Positions 53,234 through 62,773 of a stretch of 64,000 bases of DNA are shown here, one piece after another; the first letter of the stretch is position 1; each line of letters starts with the position of its first letter. The position numbers and the translations under genes are program-made. The notes under the pieces were generated by a model. The model was not told the DNA's origin, did not search any database, and was given only the letters and a program-made list of their open reading frames with translations. Source of the DNA: Phyllobacteriaceae bacterium (lineage in GTDB: Bacteria > Pseudomonadota > Alphaproteobacteria > Rhizobiales > Rhizobiaceae); assembly GCA_016711085.1 (NCBI GenBank), contig JADJTR010000003.1, positions 248,001 to 312,000 of the forward strand, given 5' to 3'.

Positions 53234-54304
53234 TTACTGCGGCAGCTTGTCGTCGACGCCTTCAACGTAGAAGTTCATGCCGAGCAGCGTGCCGTCGTCC
53301 GATTTGGCGCCGGCGGCGAGCCATTCGGTTCCGTCCTGCTTCTTCACCGGGCCGGTGAAGGGGTGCAGTTCGCCCGACTTGATCTTGGCTTCGGTGTCCA
53401 TCGCCATCGCCTTCACGTCGTCCGGCATGTTGGTGTAGGGCGCCATGGTCAGGATGCCATCCTTCAGGCCGTCCCAAGAGGACTCGCCGCCCTTCCAGGT
53501 TCCGTCCATCGCCGCCTTGATGCGCTTGACGTAATAGGGACCCCAGGTGTCGGTGATCGCCGACAACTGCGCCTTCGGGCCGGCCTTGATCTGGTCGAAA
53601 GCCTGGCCGAACGCCTGAATGCCTCGCTCCTCGGCCACCTGCATCGGGCCGGTGGAGTCGGTGTGCTGGGTGATGATGTCGACACCCTGGTCGATCAGCG
53701 CCTTGGCGGCGTCGGCTTCCTTGCCGGCGTCGAACCAGGTGTTGACCCACACGACCTTCAGCTTGAAGTCCGGGTTGACCGAACGCGCGCCGAGCAGGAA
53801 CGCATTGATGCCCATCACCACTTCCGGGATCGGGAAGGAGGCGATGTAGCCGGCGACGCCCTTCTTCGACTGCTTGCCGGCGATCTGGCCGATGATGTAG
53901 CGGCCCTCGTAGAAGCGCGAATTGTAGGTCGTCAAATTCGCTGCGGTCTTGAAGCCGGTGGCATGCTCGAACTTCACGTCCGGGAACTTGGCGGCTACCG
54001 CGAGCGTCGGGTCCATGAAGCCGAACGAGGTGGTGAAGATGATGCCGCAGCCTTCGCGGGCGAGACGCTCGATGGCGCGTTCGGCGTCGGGGCCTTCCGG
54101 CGTGTTCTCGACGAATTTGGTCTCGACCTTGTCGCCGAGTTCGGCGTCGACCTGCATGCGGCCGGCTTCGTGGGCCTGGGTCCAGCCGCCATCGGTCTTT
54201 GAACCGACATAGACGAAGCAGGCCTTGTACTTGTCGGCGGCGAACGCCGAACCGGCGGTCGTCAGCGCGAGAGCGGTGGCGAAGCCGAAGATGATCGATT
54301 TCAT
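53234..54304 (-). CDS. BMP-family ABC transporter substrate-binding protein
   Basis: 356 residues from ATG 54304 with a signal peptide (FGFATALALTTAGSAFA) and no lipobox, so a periplasmic binding protein. Motifs typical of the basic membrane protein family: FVYVGSKTDGGWTQAHEAGR, RLAREGCGIIFTTSFGFMDP, and VVWVNTWFDAGKEADAAKAL. BMP-type proteins bind purine nucleosides. The two permeases and the ATPase that follow are the matching transporter; the likely ligand is a nucleoside. Confidence 0.92.
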   Translation of the reverse strand: MKSIIFGFATALALTTAGSAFAADKYKACFVYVGSKTDGGWTQAHEAGRMQVDAELGDKVETKFVENTPEGPDAERAIERLAREGCGIIFTTSFGFMDPTLAVAAKFPDVKFEHATGFKTAANLTTYNSRFYEGRYIIGQIAGKQSKKGVAGYIASFPIPEVVMGINAFLLGARSVNPDFKLKVVWVNTWFDAGKEADAAKALIDQGVDIITQHTDSTGPMQVAEERGIQAFGQAFDQIKAGPKAQLSAITDTWGPYYVKRIKAAMDGTWKGGESSWDGLKDGILTMAPYTNMPDDVKAMAMDTEAKIKSGELHPFTGPVKKQDGTEWLAAGAKSDDGTLLGMNFYVEGVDDKLPQ

Positions 54305-54378
54305 GTGTTCAGTCTCCCGTTTGTTTAGCGCGTCTGTTGCGCCATGCTTGAAGCGTTTCCGGCTTTTCTTTCCGCCCT

Positions 54379-55299
54379 TTATCGATCCGGCACGAATGGC
54401 CGTCCGAGCGAGGCCGGCGTGTTCATCATCGTTAGCCGCCTGTTGCGGGAGATTAGAACAAGAACCACGACCGTCGCCAGATAGGGCAGTGAAGAAAGCA
54501 GTTGAGAAGGTATGCCGAAACCGAGCGCCTGCGTATGCAATTGCCCGATGGTGACGGCGCCGAACAGATAGGCGCCGGCCATCACCCGCCATGGTCGCCA
54601 TGAGGCGAAGACCACCAGCGCCAGCGCGATCCAGCCGCGGCCGGCGGTCATGTTCTCCACCCATTGCGGCGTGTAGACGAGCGACAGATGTCCGCCGGCG
54701 AGGCCGGCGCAGGCGCCGCCGAACATCACGGCGAGATAGCGCGCCTTGATCACCGAAATACCGAGCGCATGGGCCGAGCCGTGGCTGTCGCCGATCGCGC
54801 GCAGCGTCAATCCGGCGCGGGTGCGAAACAGGAACCAGACAACGCCGGCGGTGAGCGCGATCGACATGTAGAAGATCGGATCCTGGCCGAACAGCAGACG
54901 GCCGACCAACGGAATGTCGACGAGGCCGGGAATGGCAATCGACTGAAGGCGAAGCCCGGCCGAACCGACGAAGGCCTCGCCGATCAGGCCGGACAGGCCG
55001 ACGCCGAGCAGGGTCAGCGACAGGCCGGTCGCCACCTGGTTGGTTGCGAGCGACAAGGTCAGAAAGCCGAAAGGCAGCGAGAACAAAGCGCCGGCGACAA
55101 TCGCCGCCAGCACGCCGATCCACGGCGAACCGGTCACCGCGGCGGCGGCGAAGCCGCACACCGCGCCGATGACCATCATGCCCTCGACGCCGAGATTGAG
55201 CACGCCGGAGCGTTCGACCACCAATTCGCCGATCGCGGCGATCAGCAGCGGCGTCGCCGCCGTCATGATGGTCAGGATGATGTTTTGCGCCATCTCCAT
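54379..55299 (-). CDS. ABC transporter permease (nucleoside-type)
   Basis: 306 residues from ATG 55299 (ATG 55293 is in frame). About nine hydrophobic helices with the family motif IGELVVERSGVLNLGVEGMM and a NQVATGLSLTLLGVGLSGLI stretch, like BmpC/YufQ permeases of nucleoside ABC transporters. The stop of the upstream permease overlaps this start (TGATG). Confidence 0.93.
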   Translation of the reverse strand: MEMAQNIILTIMTAATPLLIAAIGELVVERSGVLNLGVEGMMVIGAVCGFAAAAVTGSPWIGVLAAIVAGALFSLPFGFLTLSLATNQVATGLSLTLLGVGLSGLIGEAFVGSAGLRLQSIAIPGLVDIPLVGRLLFGQDPIFYMSIALTAGVVWFLFRTRAGLTLRAIGDSHGSAHALGISVIKARYLAVMFGGACAGLAGGHLSLVYTPQWVENMTAGRGWIALALVVFASWRPWRVMAGAYLFGAVTIGQLHTQALGFGIPSQLLSSLPYLATVVVLVLISRNRRLTMMNTPASLGRPFVPDR

Positions 55300-56384
55300 C
55301 AGGCCGCCTCCCCCGCCTTGCGGCCGGCGGAGAAGCGGACGCGATAATAGATCAACGTGTCGCAGGCGAGCACGAGAAAGAGGAGCAGCCCCTGGAAGAC
55401 GCGCGCGAGCTTGTCGGAGATGCCGAGCGAAATCTGCGCCGCCTCGCCGCCGAGATAGGTCAGCGCGAGCACGAAGCCGGCGACGACGGCGCCGAGCGGG
55501 TTCAATCGCCCGAGGAAGGCGACGATGATCGCGGTGAAGCCGTACCCGGGCGAAATCGTTTCGCGCAACTGGCCGATGGCGCCCGAAACCTCCGAAATGC
55601 CGGCAAGGCCGGCCAGGCCGCCCGACAGCAGGAAAGCGAAATAGGTCATGCGCTTGGACGAAAAACCGGCAAACCGGCCGGCACGCGGGCTCGCGCCCAT
55701 CACGCGGACCTCGAAGCCTTTCAGCGTCCGCGTCATGACGAACCACAGCGCCACGGCGACGAACAGGGCGAAAACCAGCCCGTAATGGGCTCCGCCCTGG
55801 CTCGGCGCGATTTCGGGCAGGGTGGCGGCCGGCGGAAAGCGGATCGAGCCGGGAAAGGCGTAGCCCTGCGGATCGCGCAGCCAGCCGCGCGCCAGCCAAT
55901 CGAGAAACAATTGCGCCACATAGACCAGCATCAGCGAGGTGAGGATTTCGTTGGTGTTGAAGCGTGTCTTGAGAAAGGCCGGGATCGCGCCCCAGGCCAT
56001 GCCGCCGAGAATGCCGAACAGGATCATCAGCGGCAGCGTCAGGACATTCTGGAAACCGGGAAACACGATCGGTATCAGCGACCCGAATATGCCGCCCATG
56101 ATGAACTGGCCTTCGGCCCCGATGTTCCAGTTGTTGGACAGGTAGGCGACCGACAGGCCGACGGCGATGATGATCAGTGGCGATGCCTTGATGGCGAGTT
56201 CGTGCAGCGACCACATCTCGGTCAACGGCGCGACGAAATAGGCATAGAGCGCCGCGCCGGGCGGCTTGCCTATGGCGATGAATATAATGGCGCCGATGAT
56301 CAAGGTCAGCGCGAAGGCGATCAAGGGCGATACGGCCGCCATGAGACTCGAATGCTGGGGGCGGCGGACAAGCTGGAGGCGCAT
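55299..56384 (-). CDS. ABC transporter permease (nucleoside-type)
   Basis: 361 residues, about ten helices. Motifs include WNIGAEGQFIMGGIFGSLIP and FNTNEILTSLMLVYVAQLFLD, then GFTAIIVAFLGRLNPLGAVV, the pattern of YufP-type permeases. Start ATG 56384 overlaps the ATPase stop by three bases. It forms the heterodimeric membrane pore with the next permease. Confidence 0.93.
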   Translation of the reverse strand: MRLQLVRRPQHSSLMAAVSPLIAFALTLIIGAIIFIAIGKPPGAALYAYFVAPLTEMWSLHELAIKASPLIIIAVGLSVAYLSNNWNIGAEGQFIMGGIFGSLIPIVFPGFQNVLTLPLMILFGILGGMAWGAIPAFLKTRFNTNEILTSLMLVYVAQLFLDWLARGWLRDPQGYAFPGSIRFPPAATLPEIAPSQGGAHYGLVFALFVAVALWFVMTRTLKGFEVRVMGASPRAGRFAGFSSKRMTYFAFLLSGGLAGLAGISEVSGAIGQLRETISPGYGFTAIIVAFLGRLNPLGAVVAGFVLALTYLGGEAAQISLGISDKLARVFQGLLLFLVLACDTLIYYRVRFSAGRKAGEAA

Positions 56385-57958
56385 CAGGATAGTCCCATCG
56401 CGTCATGCGGCACATGGCCGGGTTCGGCGCCACCCATCAGCAAGCCTATTTTCTCGTAGGTTGCTTCGGCGATCGGCATCGGTTTCGACAAAGTCCCGTT
56501 GTGCATGACCGCGATGGCGTCGGAAATCTCGAACAATTCGTCGAGGTCCTGGCTGATGACCAGCACCGCCGAACCGGAACGCGCCAGATCGATCAGCGAT
56601 TGGCGGATGCGCGCCGCCGCGCCCGCGTCGACGCCCCAGGTCGGCTGGTTGACAACCATCACGGCGGGTGACCGGTCCAGTTCGCGGCCGATGATGAATT
56701 TCTGCAGATTGCCACCCGACAATGCCGAGGCTTCGGGGTCTTCCGCGCTCTTGCGTACGTCCATGGCGGCGTTGATGCGTTTGGTCGCCGCCTCGACCGC
56801 GCCGCGTGCGATCACCCCGGCCCGGCCGATCAGGGCGCGGCCGTCGGTGGCGTGGCGCGACAGGACCAGGTTTTCCGACAGGCGCATGACCGGGGCCGCG
56901 CCATGGCCGAGGCGCTCCTCCGGCACGAAAGCCGCCCCGGCAAGGCGACGCGCCGTGATGCCCATCTGGCCGGCCTGCTTGCCGCGAATGGTCACCATCG
57001 CGGCCCGGGGCTGCAAAGCCTCGCCGGAAATCGCTTCGAACAACTCGCCCTGGCCGTTGCCGGCGACACCGGCGATGCCGATCACCTCTCCAGGGCGGAC
57101 AGCCAGCGATACGCCTTTGAGCGGAATGGAAAAAGGCCCCGTCGGCGCGCGGTCGAGGCTGTGCAATTCCAGCAATGGCGCGGCGTCGGCGGCATGTGCG
57201 GAGGCGGCGCGGGCCACGGCGTGGACTTCCGCGCCGACCATCATGCGGGCGAGCGAGGTCGCCGTTTCCCGACGCGGATCGCAGGCGTCGACAACCTTGC
57301 CATGACGCAGGACGGTGGCGCGATCGCACAGCCGCTTCACCTCTTCGAGCCGGTGCGAGATATAGAGGATCGACCGGCCCTCGCCTTTCAGCCTTTCGAG
57401 CGTCACGAACAACTTGTCGGCCTCCTGCGGCGTGAGAACCGAGGTCGGCTCGTCGAGAATGATGAGGTCGGGCTCCTGCAGCAGGCAGCGGATGATTTCA
57501 ATTCGCTGGCGTTCGCCGACCGAGAGGTCGCCGACAAGCGAATCCGGATCGAGCGGCAAGCCATATTCGTTCGACAGCGCCCGCGCCTTGGCGGCGATGG
57601 CCGAAAGCGGCGTTGTCTTGTCCAGAGAAAGGGCGATGTTCTCCGCCGCCGTCAGCGCCTCGAACAGCGAAAAATGCTGGAAAACCATGCCGATGCCGAG
57701 CTTCCGGGCAATTCCGGGACTTGTCACCCTGACGGGCTGGCCTTTCCAGCGGATTTCGCCGGCGTTCGGTTCCAGCGAACCGAAGATCATCTTGACCAGG
57801 GTCGATTTGCCCGCCCCGTTTTCGCCGAGCAAGGAATGGATTTCACCGCGACGGATCGACAGGTCGACGCCGTCGCAGGCGCGCAATGCGCCGAATAGCT
57901 TGGTGATCCCCGTGGCTTCGAGGAGCATGCCGCCGGTCGTCGCCGTCTCCCCGGTCAT
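56384..57958 (-). CDS. ABC transporter ATP-binding protein, two ATPase domains
   Basis: 524 residues with two nucleotide-binding domains. The first has Walker A GENGAGKST, signature LSVGERQRIEIIRCLL and Walker B LIILDEPTSVLT; the second has GVAGNGQGELF, LSGGNLQKFIIGRELD and VNQPTWGVD. Tandem ATPases of this kind serve sugar and nucleoside transporters. The second Walker A is degenerate (GNGQGE), as is usual for the family. First gene of the transporter operon. Confidence 0.94.
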   Translation of the reverse strand: MTGETATTGGMLLEATGITKLFGALRACDGVDLSIRRGEIHSLLGENGAGKSTLVKMIFGSLEPNAGEIRWKGQPVRVTSPGIARKLGIGMVFQHFSLFEALTAAENIALSLDKTTPLSAIAAKARALSNEYGLPLDPDSLVGDLSVGERQRIEIIRCLLQEPDLIILDEPTSVLTPQEADKLFVTLERLKGEGRSILYISHRLEEVKRLCDRATVLRHGKVVDACDPRRETATSLARMMVGAEVHAVARAASAHAADAAPLLELHSLDRAPTGPFSIPLKGVSLAVRPGEVIGIAGVAGNGQGELFEAISGEALQPRAAMVTIRGKQAGQMGITARRLAGAAFVPEERLGHGAAPVMRLSENLVLSRHATDGRALIGRAGVIARGAVEAATKRINAAMDVRKSAEDPEASALSGGNLQKFIIGRELDRSPAVMVVNQPTWGVDAGAAARIRQSLIDLARSGSAVLVISQDLDELFEISDAIAVMHNGTLSKPMPIAEATYEKIGLLMGGAEPGHVPHDAMGLS

Positions 57959-58054
57959 GCCATTTTGCCCTGTTGTTTCGGCGATGCTAGCCCGGCCAAT
58001 CGGCGTCCCCTATTGTCGGCGGCGTTGAAAGTCATTCACCGGCTCAATGGTAAT

Positions 58055-59032
58055 TCACGGAATCAGAACCGAGGCTCCGGTGGTTCGCCGCGCTTCCAGA
58101 TCGGCATGCGCCCGGGCCGCATCGGCAAGTGGATAGGCCTGATTGATGGCGATCCTGACGATTCCTTTCGCCACCATTTCGAAAAGCGCGTTGGCGGACG
58201 CGACCAGTTCGCCCCGCGACGCCACATAGGCGAATAGACTCGGCCGCGTGGCGTAAAGAGAACCTTTTTGGCTGAGCAGCGCCAGATTGAATGGCGGAAT
58301 GGGCCCGGAAGACTGGCCGAAGGAGACAAACATGCCGCGCGGCTTGAGGCAATCGAGCTAGCCGGGAAAGGTGTCGACGCCGACGCTGTCATAGACCACA
58401 TCGCAGAGCCCGCCGCCGGTGAATGCCCTGACCTCGGCGACGAAGTCCTGCGAACGATAGTCGATGACGTGGTCGTACCCATTGGCGCGGGCAAGCGCTA
58501 CCTTTTCGGCCCCGCCGGCCGTGCCGATCACGGTCGCGCCGAGATGCCTGGCCCATTGGCCGGCGATGATACCCACTCCGCCGGCGGCCGCGTGAAACAG
58601 GATCGTGTCGCCGGCCTTGACCGGGAAGGTTCTGCGCAGCAGATATTCGGCCGTCATTCCCTTGAGCAGGATGGCGGCGGCGGTGCGGTCGTCGATGGCG
58701 TCAGGGATCGGGACCAGCCGGTCGGCCGGAAAAACCCGGCGCTGCGCATAGGCGCCGGGCGGGCCGACATAGACGACGCGATCCCCGGGCTTCACCGTTT
58801 CGACGCCCGGCCCGACCGCCTCGACCACACCGGCGGCTTCGGCCCCCGGCGTGAAAGGCAGTCCGATCGGAGCGGGATAGAGACCGGTGCGGAAATAGAC
58901 ATCGATGAAATTGACGCCGATGGCGGTGTGGTGGACGAGAGCCTCGCCCGGCCCTGGTTCGCCACAGGGGAAATCCTCGTAGACCAGCGCCTCCGGCCCG
59001 CCGACAGCATGGATGCGGATGGACTTGTTCAT
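58055..59032 (-). CDS. Quinone oxidoreductase (zinc-less MDR), interrupted by TAG at 58358-58360
   Basis: The MDR-superfamily protein has EALVYEDFPCGEPGPGEALV, IGVNFIDVYFRTGLY, GLPFTPGAEAAGVVEAVG and the NADPH fold AAAGGVGIIAGQWARHLGA, then YGDH-like DHVIDYRSQDF. After VGVDTFPG an in-frame TAG at 58358-58360 stands where family members continue; the same frame then gives LDCLKPRGMFVSFGQSSGP and PPFNLALLSQKGSLYATRP. Serine TCG to TAG by one substitution would explain it. Start ATG 59032 with GGAGACA upstream. A real nonsense mutation is possible because the gene is not essential, but sequence error cannot be excluded. Confidence 0.82.
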
Positions 59033-59033
59033 G

Positions 59034-59780
59034 TCATTGTCTCCGGGAGCCAAGCGACGGGAAAAGCTGCATCACCGCGCCGATCGAAAAGAGGTAGCCG
59101 CCCGCCGCGGCCGTGCCGATTCGCACCCACCAGGCGGCGTCCATGCCCTGCACGACGGCAGCGGCGCCAAAACCGCACCAAACGAGGAACACCGGAAGAT
59201 TGAGCCAGCGCAGGCGTTTGACCCGAACGGGGTGGAGGAAATTCACCGGAACGAAACTCAGGGCCGCGGCGATGACGACCACAGCAAAGGAGGTCCATTC
59301 GCCCGGTTTGATGACGAACAGGGTGAACACCACCATGTTCCAGACGACCGGGAATCCCTTGAAGAAATTCTCCTTCGTCTTCATTCCCGTGTCGGCGTAA
59401 TAAATGGCGCTCGACACGACGATGATGGCGGCGGAAATGAATGACAGCCCTTCGCCCATGAAGCCGCGCTGATAAAGTGCGAAGGCCGGAATCAGGACAT
59501 AGGTGACGTAGTCGATGATGTTGTCGAGCGTGTCGCCCGACCACGCCGGAAGCACTTCCTTGACTTGAAGTTTGCGCGCAATGGGCCCGTCGATGCCATC
59601 GACGAGCAGCGCCAGGCCGAGCCACAGGAACATGGCCGACCATTGCTGTTCGCTGGCCGCGACAAGCGAAAGAAAGGCGAGAAACGAACCGGAAGCCGTC
59701 AACAGGTGGACGGAAAAAGCCTTGGCCTGGGGCCACGTGACTTTCTTGCCGACCGGGCGGGTGAACAGGGGTGGTTTCAT
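59034..59780 (-). CDS. pcs: Phosphatidylcholine synthase
   Basis: Pcs joins choline to CDP-diacylglycerol to make phosphatidylcholine in one step. The 248-residue protein has the CDP-alcohol phosphotransferase motif spread as DGIDGPIARKL followed, eight residues on, by SGDTLDNIIDY, and about seven hydrophobic helices. The enzyme is characteristic of Rhizobiales and other host-associated alphaproteobacteria and needs exogenous choline. It lies upstream of the oxidoreductase on the same strand, one base apart. Confidence 0.94.
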   Translation of the reverse strand: MKPPLFTRPVGKKVTWPQAKAFSVHLLTASGSFLAFLSLVAASEQQWSAMFLWLGLALLVDGIDGPIARKLQVKEVLPAWSGDTLDNIIDYVTYVLIPAFALYQRGFMGEGLSFISAAIIVVSSAIYYADTGMKTKENFFKGFPVVWNMVVFTLFVIKPGEWTSFAVVVIAAALSFVPVNFLHPVRVKRLRWLNLPVFLVWCGFGAAAVVQGMDAAWWVRIGTAAAGGYLFSIGAVMQLFPSLGSRRQ

Positions 59781-59979
59781 GCGCCCTTCCCGGTCGGAGT
59801 GGCGGCAGACAGGCCGGATCCGGCGAAGTTTGCCTCAACCTTCATGCATTCTCCCTGACAAGGACCTTTGCAGACCGGCGGCATTGGCACAAGGGCGCGC
59901 GAAGCGCCACCACGCAAGGTCGCGTTGCCGGCGTCGGCCGGCGGTGGCATAACGCTGCCATATCGACAGGGGCGACACC

Positions 59980-61188
59980 ATGTCCGGCACCCACTCACCC
60001 TCAGCCATCATCGTTTCCGGCGCCGGCCCGGCCGGCATGATCGCGGCCCTGGAGTTGGCGCGAACCGGGCGGAAAGTCACGCTCGCAGGCCCTTTGTCCA
60101 ATCGCGACGACCAGCGCACCACGGCGCTGATGATGCCGTCGCTCGATTGCCTCGACGCTTTCGGCATCGGAGAAAAATTGCGCGCCGCCGGCGCGCCGCT
60201 GAAAGTCATGCGGATCGTCGACGCCACGCGCCGGCTCGTGCGGTCCGGACCGGTTTCGTTTCACGCCGCCGAAATCGGCCGGGACGCTTTTGGCTGGAAC
60301 TTTCCCAATCTGGCGCTGAACGCGGCGCTTGAGCACGCGGTCGCCGGAGAACCAGGGATACGCCGCATCGAAAAACCGGTCGACGCCTGGTCGATCGACG
60401 CGGATTGCGTCACGGCGACCATCGGCGACGAAACCGTGCGGGCGCAGCTCGCCGTCGCCGCCGACGGCCGCAAATCGCCGGCGCGGGACGCGGCCGGCAT
60501 CAAGGTCAAATGGCGGGAATGGCCGCAAGCGGCGCTGGTGCTGACGTTTTCGCACCAACGGCCGCACGGCTTTGTCTCGACCGAATTCCACACCGAAGCC
60601 GGACCTTGCGTGCAAGTGCCATTGCCCGGCAACCGCTCCAGCCTTGTTTGGGTCAACGCGCCGGCCGAGGCGCAGGCGCTGATGGCGCTCGACGACGGGG
60701 CTTTGGCGCTGAAGGTCGAAGAGCGCCTCGATTCCATCCTCGGCAAGGTCACGCTCGAAGGTGGCAGGCAGGTGTGGCCGCTGGCCAACGCGGTTCCCGA
60801 ATACTTCGCGGCGCGGCGCGTGGCGCTTGCCGGCGAGACGGCCCATGTGTTTCCCCCTATCGGGGCACAGGGTCTCAATCTCTCTATTCGCGATGCTATA
60901 GACCTCATCGCCGCCATCGGGAATTCGGCCGATCCGGGAAGCGACGATGCGCTAGCCCGCTACGACCGCCTGCGCCGGCCCGATGTGCATGCGCGCCTGG
61001 CTGCGGTTTCGATGCTGAACCGCTCGCTGCTCTCCGGTTTTCTGCCGGTGCAGATGGCGCGCGCCGCCGGCCTCGGCCTGTTGGCGCGGATACCGCCGCT
61101 TCGCGCCTTGTTCATGCGCGAGGGCATGCGGCCCGGCGACGGATTTCGCGCAATTCCCTCGGCATTACGGGAAAAGGTCGGGCGGTAG
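59980..61188 (+). CDS. FAD-dependent monooxygenase of the UbiH/UbiF family
   Basis: 402 residues. The N-terminal FAD motif AIIVSGAGPAGMIAALELAR is a GxGxxG site (here GAGPAG), DGRKSP follows in the middle and GETAHVFPPIGAQGLNLSIR is the second FAD motif of flavoprotein hydroxylases. In alphaproteobacteria relatives are annotated UbiH/UbiL ubiquinone ring hydroxylases, which act in the aerobic ubiquinone pathway. Which ring position it hydroxylates is uncertain. The end overlaps the AEC transporter by 24 bases on the opposite strand. Confidence 0.87.
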   Translation: MSGTHSPSAIIVSGAGPAGMIAALELARTGRKVTLAGPLSNRDDQRTTALMMPSLDCLDAFGIGEKLRAAGAPLKVMRIVDATRRLVRSGPVSFHAAEIGRDAFGWNFPNLALNAALEHAVAGEPGIRRIEKPVDAWSIDADCVTATIGDETVRAQLAVAADGRKSPARDAAGIKVKWREWPQAALVLTFSHQRPHGFVSTEFHTEAGPCVQVPLPGNRSSLVWVNAPAEAQALMALDDGALALKVEERLDSILGKVTLEGGRQVWPLANAVPEYFAARRVALAGETAHVFPPIGAQGLNLSIRDAIDLIAAIGNSADPGSDDALARYDRLRRPDVHARLAAVSMLNRSLLSGFLPVQMARAAGLGLLARIPPLRALFMREGMRPGDGFRAIPSALREKVGR

Positions 61189-62127
61189 GTACCCGCCCTT
61201 GATCAGAAAAAGCAGCGCCGTCACCGAGAAGACCGACAACACCGTTGTGACGAGGACGCTGGCCGAGGCGCGTTCGACCCAGACGTGATATTGCTGGGCA
61301 ATGACAAAAACATTCGTCGCCGTCGGCAGCGAGGCCAGCAACACCGCCGACCAGACCCAGACGGGGTCGAAATTGCCGATCCAGGACAAGACCACCCATG
61401 CGGTCAGCGGATGGAGGATCAATTTCACCGCCGCCAGCGCCGCCATCTCGTCGGGAATGCGTTTCAACGGCCGCAGCGCCAGCGTCACGCCCATGGCGAA
61501 CAAGGCGCAAGGCGCTGCGGCACGGGCGAGGGTTTCCAACAAGCGGTCGACCGCCTGGGGCAATTGAACATGCAGGAAAGCCATCATCACGCCGACAAGC
61601 GTGGCGAGAATGAAAGGATGCAAGGCGATACGCCGCCCGACATCGAGCGCAAGGCGCAGCGGCGAACGTTTCTCGCCGCCTGACAACGCCATCATCATCG
61701 GCGCGATGGCGAAATGCATGATGTTCTCGAACGAAAAGATCAGCGCCACCGGCACGGCCGCTTCCTCGCCGAAGGCGAGCAAAGCGATTCCCGGTCCCAT
61801 GTACCCGATATTGCCATAGGCCGCGGCAAGGCCACGAATGGTGCTTTGGGCGATTTCGCCGCCGGTCATCAGGGCAGAAACGACGAAAACAAGCGCGAAC
61901 ATCAGGTAGGTGGCGAAAACCGAACCGAAAATGAAAGAGAACTCGGTGAGCTTCTCCACCGGCGTCTTGGAGACGAGTTGGACGAACAGCGCCGGCAACG
62001 CCACGTAGATGATAAACGTGTTCATCCATCCGAGCGCTTCGAGCGGCTGGCGAGTCAGGCGCGCGGCGGCGAAGCCGATGAAAATCAGCCCGAAAAAGGG
62101 AAGAACGAGACCGAAAATAGCCGACAT
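61165..62127 (-). CDS. AEC-family (auxin efflux carrier-like) transporter
   Basis: 320 residues with about ten membrane helices in two five-helix repeats. It has IFGLVLPFFGLIFIGFAAAR, AYGNIGYMGPGIALLAFGEE and AMGVTLALRPLKR, typical of bacterial AEC permeases, whose substrates include malonate and malate. No neighbouring enzyme points to the substrate. Start ATG 62127. Confidence 0.9.
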   Translation of the reverse strand: MSAIFGLVLPFFGLIFIGFAAARLTRQPLEALGWMNTFIIYVALPALFVQLVSKTPVEKLTEFSFIFGSVFATYLMFALVFVVSALMTGGEIAQSTIRGLAAAYGNIGYMGPGIALLAFGEEAAVPVALIFSFENIMHFAIAPMMMALSGGEKRSPLRLALDVGRRIALHPFILATLVGVMMAFLHVQLPQAVDRLLETLARAAAPCALFAMGVTLALRPLKRIPDEMAALAAVKLILHPLTAWVVLSWIGNFDPVWVWSAVLLASLPTATNVFVIAQQYHVWVERASASVLVTTVLSVFSVTALLFLIKGGYLPPDLFP

Positions 62128-62227
62128 GGTTGCTGCCTTGAGGCGCTATAGCGCGAGATGTCGCCGGTCAAGCGCATCGCCATTGAAAAACCGTCATGTT
62201 TCCGTCAAATTCGGGTCCGGGAGTTTG

Positions 62228-62563
62228 ATGATGGAACGCATGCGGCAGGCGAGATTTGCAATCGGCGACGTGGTTCGCCACCGGGTATTCCCGTTTCGCG
62301 GCGTCATTTTCGACGTCGATCCGGAATTCGCCAATACAGAGGAATGGTACGCCGCCATTCCGGCCGAGGTCAGGCCGAAGCGCGACCAGCCGTTTTATCA
62401 TCTGCTGGCGCAAAACGCGGAGTCGGAGTATGTCGCCTATGTTTCGGAGCAGAACCTGTTGCCCGACGAAACCGGCGAACCGGTGCGGCACCCCCAAATC
62501 GACGATTATTTCCTCGTCCGCCCCGACGGTCGCTACGAATTGAAAAGCGCCAATCGGCACTGA
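62228..62563 (+). CDS. hspQ: Heat shock protein HspQ
   Basis: 111 residues. HspQ is a small hemimethylated-DNA-binding-fold protein that stimulates Lon in E. coli. It has RFAIGDVVRHRVFPFRGVIF, DVDPEFANTEEWYAAIP and RDQPFYHLLAQNAESEYVAY, closely matching the YccV/HspQ fold. ATG 62228 and ATG 62231 are both possible starts. A perfect 20-nt palindromic hairpin follows the stop. Confidence 0.93.
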   Translation: MMERMRQARFAIGDVVRHRVFPFRGVIFDVDPEFANTEEWYAAIPAEVRPKRDQPFYHLLAQNAESEYVAYVSEQNLLPDETGEPVRHPQIDDYFLVRPDGRYELKSANRH

Positions 62564-62577
62564 TGGCGCCAACGAAA

Positions 62578-62597
62578 ACGGGGCCGCGCGGCCCCGT
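62578..62597 (+). terminator. Palindromic GC hairpin after hspQ
   Basis: ACGGGGCCGCGCGGCCCCGT is a perfect 20-nt palindrome that can form a strong hairpin 15 bases after the hspQ stop. No T-run follows, so it is a possible terminator or mRNA-stabilising structure. Confidence 0.6.
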
Positions 62598-62773
62598 CAA
62601 ACGTTTCGCCAGTCGCGAGGGTGGCGTTGCGGCGGCGTTTTTATGCCAACGTTCTTCTTGGGGTCTGGACGGCGTCGCGAAAGGCTGGCGATGCTTGCAT
62701 CGCGTCGCCTTCCGCTCCTGGCCAGGTCGCAAAATCCCGGCGCTCAAACGATTCAATTTGAGCGAGAAGCGCT

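Noticed and set aside
59880..59905. A TGGCAC sigma-54-like promoter before the monooxygenase
   Set aside because: The -12 GC element is absent at the right distance.
61179..61200. GGGCGG…CCGCCC hairpin between the monooxygenase and AEC genes as terminator
   Set aside because: Six-base stem, no T-run, and it overlaps coding ends of both genes; too weak to list.
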